Below, piece by piece: positions 26,709 through 35,174 of a DNA stretch of 64,000 bases; the stretch's first letter is position 1, and each line of letters begins with the position of its first letter. Below the pieces are notes generated by a model. The model had not been told where the DNA came from. It did not search any database and saw only the letters and a program-made list of their open reading frames with translations. Position numbers and translations under genes: made by a program. The DNA comes from Segatella paludivivens DSM 17968 = JCM 13650 (GTDB taxonomy: Bacteria; Bacteroidota; Bacteroidia; Bacteroidales; Bacteroidaceae). The DNA lies in the NCBI RefSeq assembly GCF_000373185.1, contig NZ_KB890671.1, forward strand, positions 1 to 64,000, given 5' to 3'.

Positions 26709-28385
26709 CTATTGTTTATTGTCCTTTTGTCGAATTTCAACTCGGCGAATCTTGCCAGAAATAGTCTTTGGCAATTCATCAACAAACTCAATGATACGAG
26801 GGTATTTGTAAGGAGCAGTCTCATGCTTCACATGATCCTGTAATTCCTTTACCAAGTCGTCACCGGCTTTATCCTTGTATTCATCTGAAAGTACGACTGT
26901 TGCTTTGACCACCATACCACGTATAGGGTCAGGTACACCTGTTATTGCACATTCTACAACGGCAGGATGAAGCATCAGTGCATTCTCAACCTCGAATGGA
27001 CCTATACGATAGCCAGAACTCTTTATAACGTCGTCTGTGCGACCAACAAACCAAAAGTAACTGTCCTGATCTCTCCAAGCCATGTCTCCGGTGTGATAAA
27101 CACCGTCGTGCCATGCTTCTTTGGTCTTTTCCTCGTCACGGTAATAACCCTTAAACAATCCTATAGGTTTCTCATCACCTATGAGTATGCATATTTCGCC
27201 CTTCTCACCGTCTTCACATTCAGTGCCGTCAGGTCTTAATAGTCTTACGTCGTATTGAGGATTAGGCTTTCCCATAGAACCTGGTCTTGGTTTAACCCAA
27301 GGAAAAGTTCCTAATGTCATCGTTGTCTCGGTCTGTCCGAATCCCTCGTATACAGTAACTCCTGTGAGTTCCTTGAACTTGTCTGCAACAGACGGATTCA
27401 TTGCTTCTCCAGCAGTTGTGCACCATTCCAAACTACTCAAATCGTATTTTGAGAAGTCTTCACGTATGATGAAACGATAAATAGTAGGAGGTGCGCAGAA
27501 AGAAGTGATATGATATTTTTCCATCTGTCTCATTATCTTCTCAGCTGTAAACTTCTCATGATCATAAACGAATACCGCAGCACCAGCAAACCATTGTCCG
27601 TAGAGTTTACCCCATACAGCTTTACCCCAACCTGTATCAGCAACAGTAAGATGAAGGCTATTCTCGTTCAGATTATGCCAAAAAACTCCTGTTGTGAGGT
27701 GTCCGAGTGCATATAGATAATCATGAGCAACCATCTTTGGTTCACCACTTGTTCCGCTGGTGAAATACATCAGCATTGTGTCCTCGTTGGTGTTCACGTT
27801 TTCTGGGCGTTTGAACTCTGGAGCATTTATCCATTCTTTATGCCAATCGTGGAATCCTTTTGGTATAGTTTTGTCATATTCTGACATTGAATTTACTGCT
27901 ACAAGCAGTTTTACAGATGGACTTTCAGACATTGCGCTTTGAATCTGTGTCGTAACATATTCATCATTAGCACATATAATCGCCTTTACACTCGCACTCT
28001 CGTTGCGGTAAATAATATCTTGCTTTGTCAGCATGTGAGTGGCAGGAATGGCAATAGCGCCTATTTTGCACAAAGCCATCATAGATAGCCACCACTGATA
28101 ATGTCGTTTCAGAATAAGCATCACTTTATCACCTCTGCCTATTCCTAGGCTCATGAGATAAGCTGCTGTGCGATCTGTTTGCTCCTTAAATTCTTTAAAG
28201 GTTGTTTTTACTTCTTCGCCACGCTCACTAGTCCACAGTAGAGCAAGTTTATCTGGCCTTTCTTCAGCCAAAACGTCCATTACATCGTATGCGAAGTTAA
28301 AATTCTCAGGTATTTTGAAATGCAGATTCTTCTCGAAGTCTTCTTCAGACACGAATGAAGTCTGTGTTAAAAATCTTTCTAACAT
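26709..28385 (-). CDS. AMP-forming acyl-CoA ligase
   Basis: The 558-residue protein is an ANL-superfamily enzyme that activates a carboxylic acid with ATP and CoA. It shows the P-loop motif YFTSGTSGEPKMV, the adenine-binding EGFGQTETT, GVYHTGDMAWRD, and the C-terminal lysine region KTISGKIRR. The N-terminal region resembles the medium-chain/acetyl-CoA synthetase-like group of Bacteroidetes; substrate length is not readable. It follows the XRE-cupin regulator by 14 bases, and this pair recurs in Bacteroidales in my memory, so that regulator may control it, possibly by binding a product. Confidence 0.85.
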   Translation of the reverse strand: MLERFLTQTSFVSEEDFEKNLHFKIPENFNFAYDVMDVLAEERPDKLALLWTSERGEEVKTTFKEFKEQTDRTAAYLMSLGIGRGDKVMLILKRHYQWWLSMMALCKIGAIAIPATHMLTKQDIIYRNESASVKAIICANDEYVTTQIQSAMSESPSVKLLVAVNSMSEYDKTIPKGFHDWHKEWINAPEFKRPENVNTNEDTMLMYFTSGTSGEPKMVAHDYLYALGHLTTGVFWHNLNENSLHLTVADTGWGKAVWGKLYGQWFAGAAVFVYDHEKFTAEKIMRQMEKYHITSFCAPPTIYRFIIREDFSKYDLSSLEWCTTAGEAMNPSVADKFKELTGVTVYEGFGQTETTMTLGTFPWVKPRPGSMGKPNPQYDVRLLRPDGTECEDGEKGEICILIGDEKPIGLFKGYYRDEEKTKEAWHDGVYHTGDMAWRDQDSYFWFVGRTDDVIKSSGYRIGPFEVENALMLHPAVVECAITGVPDPIRGMVVKATVVLSDEYKDKAGDDLVKELQDHVKHETAPYKYPRIIEFVDELPKTISGKIRRVEIRQKDNKQ

Positions 28386-28399
28386 TTTCTAATTCTTAT

Positions 28400-28954
28400 T
28401 TAGTTTACAACACAAAGAAATTTAGCCGGTTCATTTTCCAGCGCTCTCATGCAGTGAGGTACTTTGGCATCAAAGTAGATGCTGTCACCTTTTTTAAGAA
28501 CTAGAACTTTCTCGTCAATAGTGAGTTCTAACACACCTTCAAGTACAAAGTCAAATTCCTGACCGTCGTGTGTATTCTTGTTGTTTTTCTTATCCCCAGG
28601 CATTGGGTCTACCTGCACGAGGAATGGATCCATTTTTCTTCCTTTGAATCCGCTTGCAAGAGTCTGATACATGTATTTGTCTCCACGATCAATTTCAGGA
28701 GCCTGTTTGTCTCTTGTAAGATAGTAACTGTTCATGCGTGGTTCTTCTCCGAAAAGGAGAACATCCAAGTCGATTCCGTAACGTTTTGAAATCTTAGATA
28801 GTCGATAGACGGAGGGGTCAGCTTCGCCAGCCTCAATCTTCAAGTAGTGCTCAACGGTTATTCCGCAGAGTTTTGCAACTTCTTCTTTAGGAATGTTTAG
28901 CACATCGCGAAGACCTCTCAGTCTCTCTCCAATTTGTTTTATTGATTCTTCCAT
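28400..28954 (-). CDS. XRE-type helix-turn-helix regulator with cupin domain
   Basis: The 184-residue protein has an N-terminal Cro/CI helix-turn-helix (IGERLRGLRDVLNIPKEEVAKLCG, about residues 7-30, continuing to YLKIEAGEADPSVYRLSKIS) and a C-terminal cupin_2 beta barrel (about 115-182: HDGQEFDFVLEGVLEL and GDSIYFDAKVPHCMRAL). The cupin probably senses a small ligand or metal. It lies directly before the acyl-CoA ligase. The upstream minus-strand sequence includes TAATTTTG (28983-28990) as a possible -7 box. It divides the block into argR-proC and proB-ltaE halves. Confidence 0.85.
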   Translation of the reverse strand: MEESIKQIGERLRGLRDVLNIPKEEVAKLCGITVEHYLKIEAGEADPSVYRLSKISKRYGIDLDVLLFGEEPRMNSYYLTRDKQAPEIDRGDKYMYQTLASGFKGRKMDPFLVQVDPMPGDKKNNKNTHDGQEFDFVLEGVLELTIDEKVLVLKKGDSIYFDAKVPHCMRALENEPAKFLCVVN

Positions 28955-29105
28955 AATTAATGGGTTGATAATTTCGTTACGCCAAAATTACGAAAACTTT
29001 TGTTATTAATGTATTTCAAGAGCTTTTAATTTCCAAGCAATGCTAATTAAATTTTTAATTATGCTCAAATGCTCATTAATGTGCAATCTTTTATTGCTTT
29101 ATCTT

Positions 29106-29891
29106 CTATTTCAGACCAGCCTTCAGTCCACGGATCACAGCACTTGTAAATCCAGCGTGTTCCATTTCGTTTAGCCCCTTAATGGTTAGTCCACCAGGTG
29201 TTGTAACCTTGTCTATTTCGGCTTCTGGGTGATTGCCATTAGCTTGAAGCAGTTCTACTGCTCCTTTTACCGTCTGCAAAACGATGTCTTTGGCAATGTC
29301 AGCCTTAAATCCAAGTTCAACTCCACCTTCAGATGCTGCCCTGAAATATCTCATAGCGTATGCAATTCCGCAACTTGCCAGTGTTGTTCCTGCACCAAGA
29401 TGCTGTTCGTCGGTAAGATAAGTCTGTCCAACATTATCGAATATACCTTTCACCATGTTTGTCTGCTCATCACTGGCATTACATGGTACAATGAAAGTCA
29501 TACTAGCCTTAACAGCTATTGCTATGTTTGGAATTATTTGGAATATAGCTGGTTTTTCTTCCCCCTTTGCAGCCCATTCAAACAGTTGTGCGGAAGAAAT
29601 TGCAGCAGCCATGTTAATAATAATCTGCTTTTTGTAATCAAGTATAGGTTTAATTTCTTCTATTACTTTTTCAACAAGCCAAGGTTTCACAACAATAGCT
29701 ACGATGTCTGCGTCTATTGCGGCAACCTTGTTGTCTGTAGTGATGCTTGCGCCCAAAGAGGCGAATTTTTCAAGCTTGTCTGTATGCGGGTTCGCAACAG
29801 TAACGTCGGCAGCATTTATGCTTTCGCTTTTCAGCAATCCTTCAGCAAATGCTCCGCCCATTGCGCCTGCACCAATTATTGATATTTTCAT
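29106..29891 (-). CDS. proC: Pyrroline-5-carboxylate reductase
   Basis: ProC makes L-proline from pyrroline-5-carboxylate with NAD(P)H. The 261-residue protein has the Rossmann motif SIIGAGAMGGAFAEGLL at the N-terminus, VVKPWLVEKVI and the C-terminal VTTPGGLTIKGLNEMEHAGF signature. It starts 7 bases after argD and completes a full proA/proB/proC set in the window, split by the regulator-ligase pair. The close argD linkage may reflect shared glutamate semialdehyde chemistry. Confidence 0.95.
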   Translation of the reverse strand: MKISIIGAGAMGGAFAEGLLKSESINAADVTVANPHTDKLEKFASLGASITTDNKVAAIDADIVAIVVKPWLVEKVIEEIKPILDYKKQIIINMAAAISSAQLFEWAAKGEEKPAIFQIIPNIAIAVKASMTFIVPCNASDEQTNMVKGIFDNVGQTYLTDEQHLGAGTTLASCGIAYAMRYFRAASEGGVELGFKADIAKDIVLQTVKGAVELLQANGNHPEAEIDKVTTPGGLTIKGLNEMEHAGFTSAVIRGLKAGLK

Positions 29892-29898
29892 GATGTTC

Positions 29899-31041
29899 CT
29901 ATAATTCGTTTAACACAGTTTCAAGACGTTGTATGAAGTCATCCACATTGTCTCTTGTGAGACATAATGGTGGCAGAATTCTTAAAATGTCGGTTGATGC
30001 ACAACCAGTGAAACAATGCTGCTCGTAGATTAGTTTGCTTCTTACTTCCTTATGCGGAATGTCAAGAACAACACCAACCATAAGACCTTGTCCGCGTACG
30101 CTCTTAATGTGTGTTGTGCGCTGTTGCAGCTGTTTAAGTTCATCCATGAGATATTCACCCACTAAGTGAGCATTTTCAACAAGTCCTTCTTTCTCAAACA
30201 CATCTAGTACAGCAAGAGCTGCAGTGCATCCTAGATGGTTACCTCCGAAAGTGGTTCCGAGCTGTCCGTAGACAGGCTCAAAGTCTGGTGAAATAAGTAT
30301 ACCGCCCATTGGAAATCCGTTGCCGATACCTTTGGCTACAGATATAATGTCAGGACGAATGTCCAACCATTGATGAGCGAAGAATTTTCCACTTCGTCCG
30401 TATCCACATTGGATTTCGTCACAAATAAGTATGGAGCCGTATTTTTTGCAGGCCTTCTGTAATCCCTTTGCAAATTCAGGCGTAACCATGTTTACACCAC
30501 CTACACCCTGAATGCATTCAATTATACATGCGCATACATCACCCTTTGCTAGTTCTGCTTCCCAAGCTTCAAGGTCGTTTAGAGGAAGAAATGTTACATG
30601 GTTATTATCATTTATCGGAGCTATGATTTTTGGATTATTTGTCACCTCTACAGCGAGAGATGTTCGTCCGTGAAAAGCCTTTTCAAATGACAGTACACGC
30701 TTGCGACCGTTTTTGAATGAAGCTAGTTTCAGGGCGTTTTCATTGGCTTCTGCACCACTGTTGATAAGAAAAAACTGATAGTCTTCATATCCGCTTATCT
30801 TTCCAAGTCGTTCAGCCAGTTCCACTTGCAACTTGTTAATTACAGAGTTGCTGTAGAAACCAAGAGTATTAAGTTGCTTTGTCATCATCTCAACGTAGTG
30901 AGGATGACAATGTCCGATACTAATTACGGCATGTCCACCGTAAAGATCAAGATATTCTTGACCTTTGTCATCCCAAACATTTACTCCTTTACCTTTGACT
31001 ATATTTATGTCAAATAGCGGATACACATCAAATAGTTTCAT
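29899..31041 (-). CDS. argD: Acyl-ornithine aminotransferase
   Basis: ArgD transaminates N-acylglutamate semialdehyde to N-acylornithine using PLP. The 380-residue class III aminotransferase shows NSGAEANENALKLA, ICDEIQCGYGRSGKFFA (Asp at the PLP nitrogen), SVAKGIGNGFPMGGILI with the Schiff-base Lys, and TFGGNHLGCTAALAVL. Length is a little shorter than the enterobacterial form. Given the ArgF' enzyme it probably works on succinylated rather than acetylated intermediates; this is inference. It follows argC by 18 bases in the same operon. Confidence 0.94.
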   Translation of the reverse strand: MKLFDVYPLFDINIVKGKGVNVWDDKGQEYLDLYGGHAVISIGHCHPHYVEMMTKQLNTLGFYSNSVINKLQVELAERLGKISGYEDYQFFLINSGAEANENALKLASFKNGRKRVLSFEKAFHGRTSLAVEVTNNPKIIAPINDNNHVTFLPLNDLEAWEAELAKGDVCACIIECIQGVGGVNMVTPEFAKGLQKACKKYGSILICDEIQCGYGRSGKFFAHQWLDIRPDIISVAKGIGNGFPMGGILISPDFEPVYGQLGTTFGGNHLGCTAALAVLDVFEKEGLVENAHLVGEYLMDELKQLQQRTTHIKSVRGQGLMVGVVLDIPHKEVRSKLIYEQHCFTGCASTDILRILPPLCLTRDNVDDFIQRLETVLNEL

Positions 31042-31059
31042 GTTTTTTCTCTCCTTATA

Positions 31060-32061
31060 TTAAAATGCAGAAGGCTTTAGTTTCAAGCCTATTGTCTGGT
31101 CAATGCCAAACATAATATTCATATTCTGTACAGCCTGTCCAACAGCGCCTTTCAATAGGTTGTCTATGCAGGATGTGACTAGCAGTTTATTATCTATCTT
31201 TTCGCAATGCACTAGAGCCTTGTTAGTGTTTACAACCTGCTTTAGGTCTAGTGGCTTGTCTACATAATGCGTAAACTTTGCATTCTTGTAGAATTCCTTA
31301 TATCCATTCACAATCGTGTCGATATCAACATCAGTCTTTATAACTTCAGTTGCAAAAATTCCTCTAGCAAAATCGCCACGATAGGGGATGAAGTCAATGC
31401 TTGCATCAAGATAGCTTTGTACCTGTTTTAAGCTTTCCTTTATTTCTGGTATATGTTGGTGTTTAAACGCTTTGTATATGCTTATGTTGTTGTTACGCCA
31501 AGAAAAATGAGTAGTTGATCCTGGCTTTTGGCCAGCTCCAGTGCTACCTGTTATGGCATTCACTGCTACATCATCGTTTATTAATTGCATCTTTGCGGCT
31601 GGAAGTAGTCCCAACTGTATGCAGGTTGCGAAGCATCCTGGATTGGCTACATGATTTGTATGTGCAATCTTATTTTCATTTATTTCAGGAAGTCCGTAAA
31701 CGAAGTCGTGAGATTTGGAAGTTGGATGCTGTGTGTGGACATTATTCTCAGGTTGTAATCTGAAGTCCTGGGCTAAGTCTATCACCTTTACTCTTTCGGG
31801 AATGTCGTGTTCGCTCATGAAGGCCTCACTCTTTCCATGTCCGAAACAGAAAAATACTACGTCAACTTCATCAAAATTTGTTTCTGTAGTAAACTCTAAT
31901 TCTGTTTCTCCGTATAATCCTTCATGAACGTCGGCAACAAGGTTCCCCGCATTACTTTCACTGTTGGCAAAAACAATTTTAGCCTCAGGGTGATTTAGCA
32001 GAAGGCGAATAAGTTCGCCTCCTGTATAGCCCGCAGCTCCAAGTATTCCAATTCTAATCAT
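31060..32061 (-). CDS. argC: N-acyl-gamma-glutamyl-phosphate reductase
   Basis: ArgC reduces N-acylglutamyl phosphate to the semialdehyde with NADPH. The 333-residue protein has GILGAAGYTGGELIRLLLNHPEA at the start (given here in part: AAGYTGGELIRLL), the catalytic-Cys motif ANPGCFATCIQLGLLP, and the C-terminal LLKGAVGQAVQNMNIMFG. It lies 2 bases after the PspC gene and 18 before argD. argB, which would supply its substrate, is not in the window. Confidence 0.95.
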   Translation of the reverse strand: MIRIGILGAAGYTGGELIRLLLNHPEAKIVFANSESNAGNLVADVHEGLYGETELEFTTETNFDEVDVVFFCFGHGKSEAFMSEHDIPERVKVIDLAQDFRLQPENNVHTQHPTSKSHDFVYGLPEINENKIAHTNHVANPGCFATCIQLGLLPAAKMQLINDDVAVNAITGSTGAGQKPGSTTHFSWRNNNISIYKAFKHQHIPEIKESLKQVQSYLDASIDFIPYRGDFARGIFATEVIKTDVDIDTIVNGYKEFYKNAKFTHYVDKPLDLKQVVNTNKALVHCEKIDNKLLVTSCIDNLLKGAVGQAVQNMNIMFGIDQTIGLKLKPSAF

Positions 32062-32063
32062 AT

Positions 32064-32255
32064 CTAATATTTCCTAGGTACAATCAACCATGCAATTATG
32101 TACAGAATTACACCGCTGAAAATTGTTGTTACGGTGAAAAACGCATACACAAGTCTTACTAATGTGGGGTCAAGGTCAAAAAACTCTGCAATTCCACCAC
32201 ATACTCCAGCAATAACACGATCGCTTGAACGATAAATTTTTCTTTCGTTTGACAT
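32064..32255 (-). CDS. PspC-domain small membrane protein
   Basis: A 63-residue protein with RKIYRSSDRVIAGVCGGIAEFF (quoted: SSDRVIAGVCGGIAEFF) followed by a transmembrane segment, about residues 36-58, matching the PspC domain of phage-shock and anti-sigma proteins. It contains almost only the domain. In Bacteroidetes short PspC proteins are common, with unknown role. It sits 2 bases before argC and 103 bases after argG, so it is carried on the arginine message, an unexplained partnership. Confidence 0.85.
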   Translation of the reverse strand: MSNERKIYRSSDRVIAGVCGGIAEFFDLDPTLVRLVYAFFTVTTIFSGVILYIIAWLIVPRKY

Positions 32256-32358
32256 ACTTCTTTTCTTTTTATGTTTATTTTAATTTAGACGTTCCCATAA
32301 TTTGAAAAGTTGCAGTCATATACTTTATTTATATAAATAATCTCGCTTGAAGCAGACA

Positions 32359-33558
32359 TTATCTCATTTCGTCTGGATGCATTCCGTAGTAAACTCTTAG
32401 AGGTGTGGAACTTACCTTTATAAATCCCTTTGCATCTTCGGCTGTCCATCCGTGTTGCATCTCTCCATATTCTCCAAGTTTTGACTTGGTGAGGTCATCT
32501 TTAGAGTCTATTCCAACTGTTTGAAAGCCATAAGGACGTAGTTTGAGAATTGCAGTACCGTTAACGTTGCGTTGTGATGATGTTAACATAGCCTCAATAT
32601 CCGGCATTACAGGCTCAAGATACTGACTCTCGTGCAGGAACATTCCATACCAGTTACCTATTTGGTCTTTCCAATACTGTTGCCATTTACTCAAAGTGCT
32701 CTTTTCTAGCAATCTGTGAGCTTCAATTATAAGTTTAGGGGCTGCTGCTTCAAAACCAACACGTCCTTTTATTCCGATAATTGTGTCGCCAACATTGCAG
32801 TCTCTGCCGATAGCATAAGCTGCACCAATTTCTTCGATTTTTTGAATTGCTTGTATCTTGTCAGAGAATTTTTCTCCGTTGACAGCTGTAATTTCGCCTT
32901 TCTCAAAAGTGATTTTTAGTTCGCTTTCATCTTTTTTAGTCACATGTTTCAGATAAGCTTCTTCTGGAAGTCCCTGTGTCGGATCTAGAATTTCACCGCC
33001 ACATATACTTGTCCCCCAAATACCAACGTTGTAGCTGTATTTAAGTTTTGTGAAGTCGGCAAAGAAACCATGTTCATTAAGATAGTCTACTTCTTCCTTT
33101 CTAGTTAGAGCCTTGTCACGTGTTAGTGTGATAATCTCAACACCTGGTGCCATTACAAGGAATGTCATGTCGAAACGAATTTGATCGTTACCTGCGCCAG
33201 TACTACCATGGGCTATTGCATCAGCACTAATCTCATTGGCGTATCGCGCAATGGCTATAGCTTGGAAAATACGCTCAGAACTTACTGATATTGGATAACA
33301 GTTGTTACGCATTACATTACCGAAAATCATGTATTTGAGACTTTTCTCGTAATATTCCTTCGTAACGTCAATTGTGATATATTTCACAGCGCCCAACTTA
33401 TATGCGTTTTCCTCATTTTTCTTCAGCTGTTCTTCGCTGAAACCGCCTGTGTTAGCGCATGCAGCATAAACATCCCATCCGTCTTGGGTGAGTTTCATAA
33501 CTGTATATGATGTGTCAAGACCTCCTGAAAAGGCGACAACTACTTTCTTGTTTGCCAT
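32359..33558 (-). CDS. argG: Argininosuccinate synthase
   Basis: ArgG joins citrulline and aspartate with ATP. The 399-residue protein has the PP-loop VVAFSGGLDTSYTVMKL near residues 6-22, the AHGSTGAGNDQIRFD segment and WGTSICGGEILDP. It belongs to the Bacteroidetes form, whose C-terminal region (QRNVNGTAILKLRPYG, TSSQRNVNG) differs from the enterobacterial one. It starts 18 bases after the GNAT gene. argH, which would cleave the product, is not in the window. Confidence 0.95.
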   Translation of the reverse strand: MANKKVVVAFSGGLDTSYTVMKLTQDGWDVYAACANTGGFSEEQLKKNEENAYKLGAVKYITIDVTKEYYEKSLKYMIFGNVMRNNCYPISVSSERIFQAIAIARYANEISADAIAHGSTGAGNDQIRFDMTFLVMAPGVEIITLTRDKALTRKEEVDYLNEHGFFADFTKLKYSYNVGIWGTSICGGEILDPTQGLPEEAYLKHVTKKDESELKITFEKGEITAVNGEKFSDKIQAIQKIEEIGAAYAIGRDCNVGDTIIGIKGRVGFEAAAPKLIIEAHRLLEKSTLSKWQQYWKDQIGNWYGMFLHESQYLEPVMPDIEAMLTSSQRNVNGTAILKLRPYGFQTVGIDSKDDLTKSKLGEYGEMQHGWTAEDAKGFIKVSSTPLRVYYGMHPDEMR

Positions 33559-33576
33559 AATTCCTTAATTTAATAA

Positions 33577-34167
33577 TCAGTCATCTATATTCTTGATTTT
33601 TTCCAATATGTCTGCTGGAAGCTTTGCGGGTAAATCCCTTTCAGGGTCGAAGAGCATAGCTGTACAAATACAGTAGCGACGATTTGTACGGTGTAGAACA
33701 TCGGAGTTTATACATCCCTCGCATCCTCTCCAGAAACTCTCGTCATCTGTAAGGTCATTGAATGTGACAGGAAGATATCCGAGTTGTGTATTCATCTTCA
33801 TTACAGCAGAACCGCTTGTAAGAGAGAATATCTTTGCGTGTGGCCATCGCTTTCTAGCCAAAGTGAATGTTACATTCTTGATTTTTTTTGCAAGTCCAAG
33901 ACCACGAAAGTCCGGATGAACTATCAATCCTGATGTTGTTACATATTGTTTGTTTCCCCAAGTTTCAATATAACTGAATCCTGCAAACTTCTCACCTTGG
34001 AGGGCAATAACCGCTTTGGTTTCCCTCATCTTAGTTGCAACGTATTCTGGTGAACGCTTAGCGATACCTGTTCCGCGCACTTTAGCTGCTTCCGCAATAG
34101 TTTCTAGTATGATGTCGACGTACTTGATATGGCTTTCGTCGGCAACCATTACCTTGATTTCTTCCAT
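33577..34167 (-). CDS. GNAT acyltransferase, probable N-acylglutamate synthase
   Basis: The 196-residue protein has a GNAT acyl-CoA-binding core (VTTSGLIVHPDFRGLGLAKKIK, about 75-96, read in pieces) and a Cys-rich C-terminal half (CEGCIN, RRYCIC) that plain GNATs lack. The arginine pathway needs an enzyme that acylates glutamate; no argA or argJ is in this operon, and this gene lies between argR and argG. I recall that the Bacteroides thetaiotaomicron homologue (BT3761) was linked to this step by genetics. Acetyl- versus succinyl-CoA use is unknown; ArgF' suggests succinyl. Confidence 0.7.
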   Translation of the reverse strand: MEEIKVMVADESHIKYVDIILETIAEAAKVRGTGIAKRSPEYVATKMRETKAVIALQGEKFAGFSYIETWGNKQYVTTSGLIVHPDFRGLGLAKKIKNVTFTLARKRWPHAKIFSLTSGSAVMKMNTQLGYLPVTFNDLTDDESFWRGCEGCINSDVLHRTNRRYCICTAMLFDPERDLPAKLPADILEKIKNIDD

Positions 34168-34242
34168 TTTTTTACTCTTCTGTATTCATATCCCATTCTG
34201 AATTATGTTCAGTGGGATCATAATTTTTTGGTCTTTTTCTTC

Positions 34243-34713
34243 TTAGAGACTTATAATTCCGTTAAGACTATCTTTTACATCTTCTGGACTTGCGCCTTCT
34301 TTTATTACTATAAATATGGTGTCGTCACCAGCAATAGTTCCGATAATCTGTGGAATATCGCTACTATCTATATTATACGCGATACTACTTGCATATCCAG
34401 GGCGTGTCTTGATAATACCCATATTACCAGAAAAGTTAATAGAAACAAATCCAGGAGTCTGCATCATCTCTGTTGGAGACAGTGGTTTGTGTATGCGCTT
34501 GTACATCGTTTCATTTGGAAGTACGTAGACATATTTGCCATTCATACTTGCAGCTTTTGCAACTTTCAACTGCTTAAGGTCGCGGCTCAATGTAGCCTGG
34601 GTTAGCAGGAATCCCTCAACCTTGAGTGCCTGCAACACTTCTTCCTGATTACTTAGCTCCTTACTTGAAATGAGCATCTTCAGGGCTTCTAATCTGCTAG
34701 CTTTTACTTTCAT
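34243..34713 (-). CDS. argR: Arginine repressor
   Basis: The 156-residue protein has an N-terminal winged helix (SRLEALKMLISSKELSNQEEVLQAL, then TQATLSRDLKQLKVAK) and a C-terminal hexamerisation and arginine-binding domain with a GTIAGDDTIFIV segment (the GTIAGDDT motif that contacts arginine). It is first in the arginine block, so autoregulation is likely. The promoter just upstream contains an 11-base direct repeat spaced 22 bases apart, a candidate operator. Activity as repressor or activator is inferred from the family. Confidence 0.93.
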   Translation of the reverse strand: MKVKASRLEALKMLISSKELSNQEEVLQALKVEGFLLTQATLSRDLKQLKVAKAASMNGKYVYVLPNETMYKRIHKPLSPTEMMQTPGFVSINFSGNMGIIKTRPGYASSIAYNIDSSDIPQIIGTIAGDDTIFIVIKEGASPEDVKDSLNGIISL

Positions 34714-34729
34714 ATCGTGTATTTTTATT

Positions 34730-34762
34730 CAACTTTATGTTTGCAAATATACAACTTTATGT
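34730..34762 (-). promoter_or_regulatory. Direct-repeat candidate operator at the argR promoter
   Basis: CAACTTTATGT occurs at 34730-34740 and again at 34752-34762 on the plus strand, starts 22 bases apart (about two helical turns). The minus-strand -7 box TATATTTG (34743-34750 on the plus strand) lies between the copies. On the minus strand the proximal copy runs on as GTTGAATAAAAATA, resembling half an ARG box. Binding by ArgR is inference. Confidence 0.5.
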
Positions 34763-34775
34763 ATTAACTTCCAAA
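34743..34775 (-). promoter_or_regulatory. Predicted argR promoter
   Basis: On the minus strand TTTG, a 20-base spacer and TATATTTG match the Bacteroidetes consensus, 30 bases upstream of the argR ATG. Confidence 0.7.
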
Positions 34776-35058
34776 CAATTTTGCATAAAAATAATGTAAA
34801 GAGTGCTATTTTGTCATTTTTAGCCGCTTTTTGAACATAAATATACATACATATTGTATATTTACACTTATAATAGTTATGCATTATTTGTATAATACTA
34901 TCTAAATTATCTCTATTTTTACAATTTACACCTTGTATTATTTATTAAGCTGACTTTCTAATATAAAATCCAGCCTCACTTAATAAAAGCATTTTAATAA
35001 ATAGTATAAATATAATTTGTAGCTTGATGTGTATTTAGTAGGGTAGATTGTATGGCAT
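34776..35058. other. Non-coding gap upstream of argR
   Basis: AT-rich sequence between the argR promoter and the terminator at 35059. I see no gene, tRNA or repeat in it. Confidence 0.4.
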
Positions 35059-35097
35059 AAAAATAGGGAGAGTGTTTTGAACACTCTCCCTATTTTT
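35059..35097. terminator. Strong bidirectional terminator
   Basis: AAAAATAGGGAGAGTGTT pairs perfectly with its complement around a 3-base loop TTG, with flanking A and T runs. It lies 78 bases after the M23 peptidase stop on the minus strand. Confidence 0.92.
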
Positions 35098-35174
35098 ATT
35101 TAATGCCTAAGTTTATCTTAGGTTGGGTAATTCTTAAATGTATCTTTATATAATAATAAAGCGAAAAATTTGTC

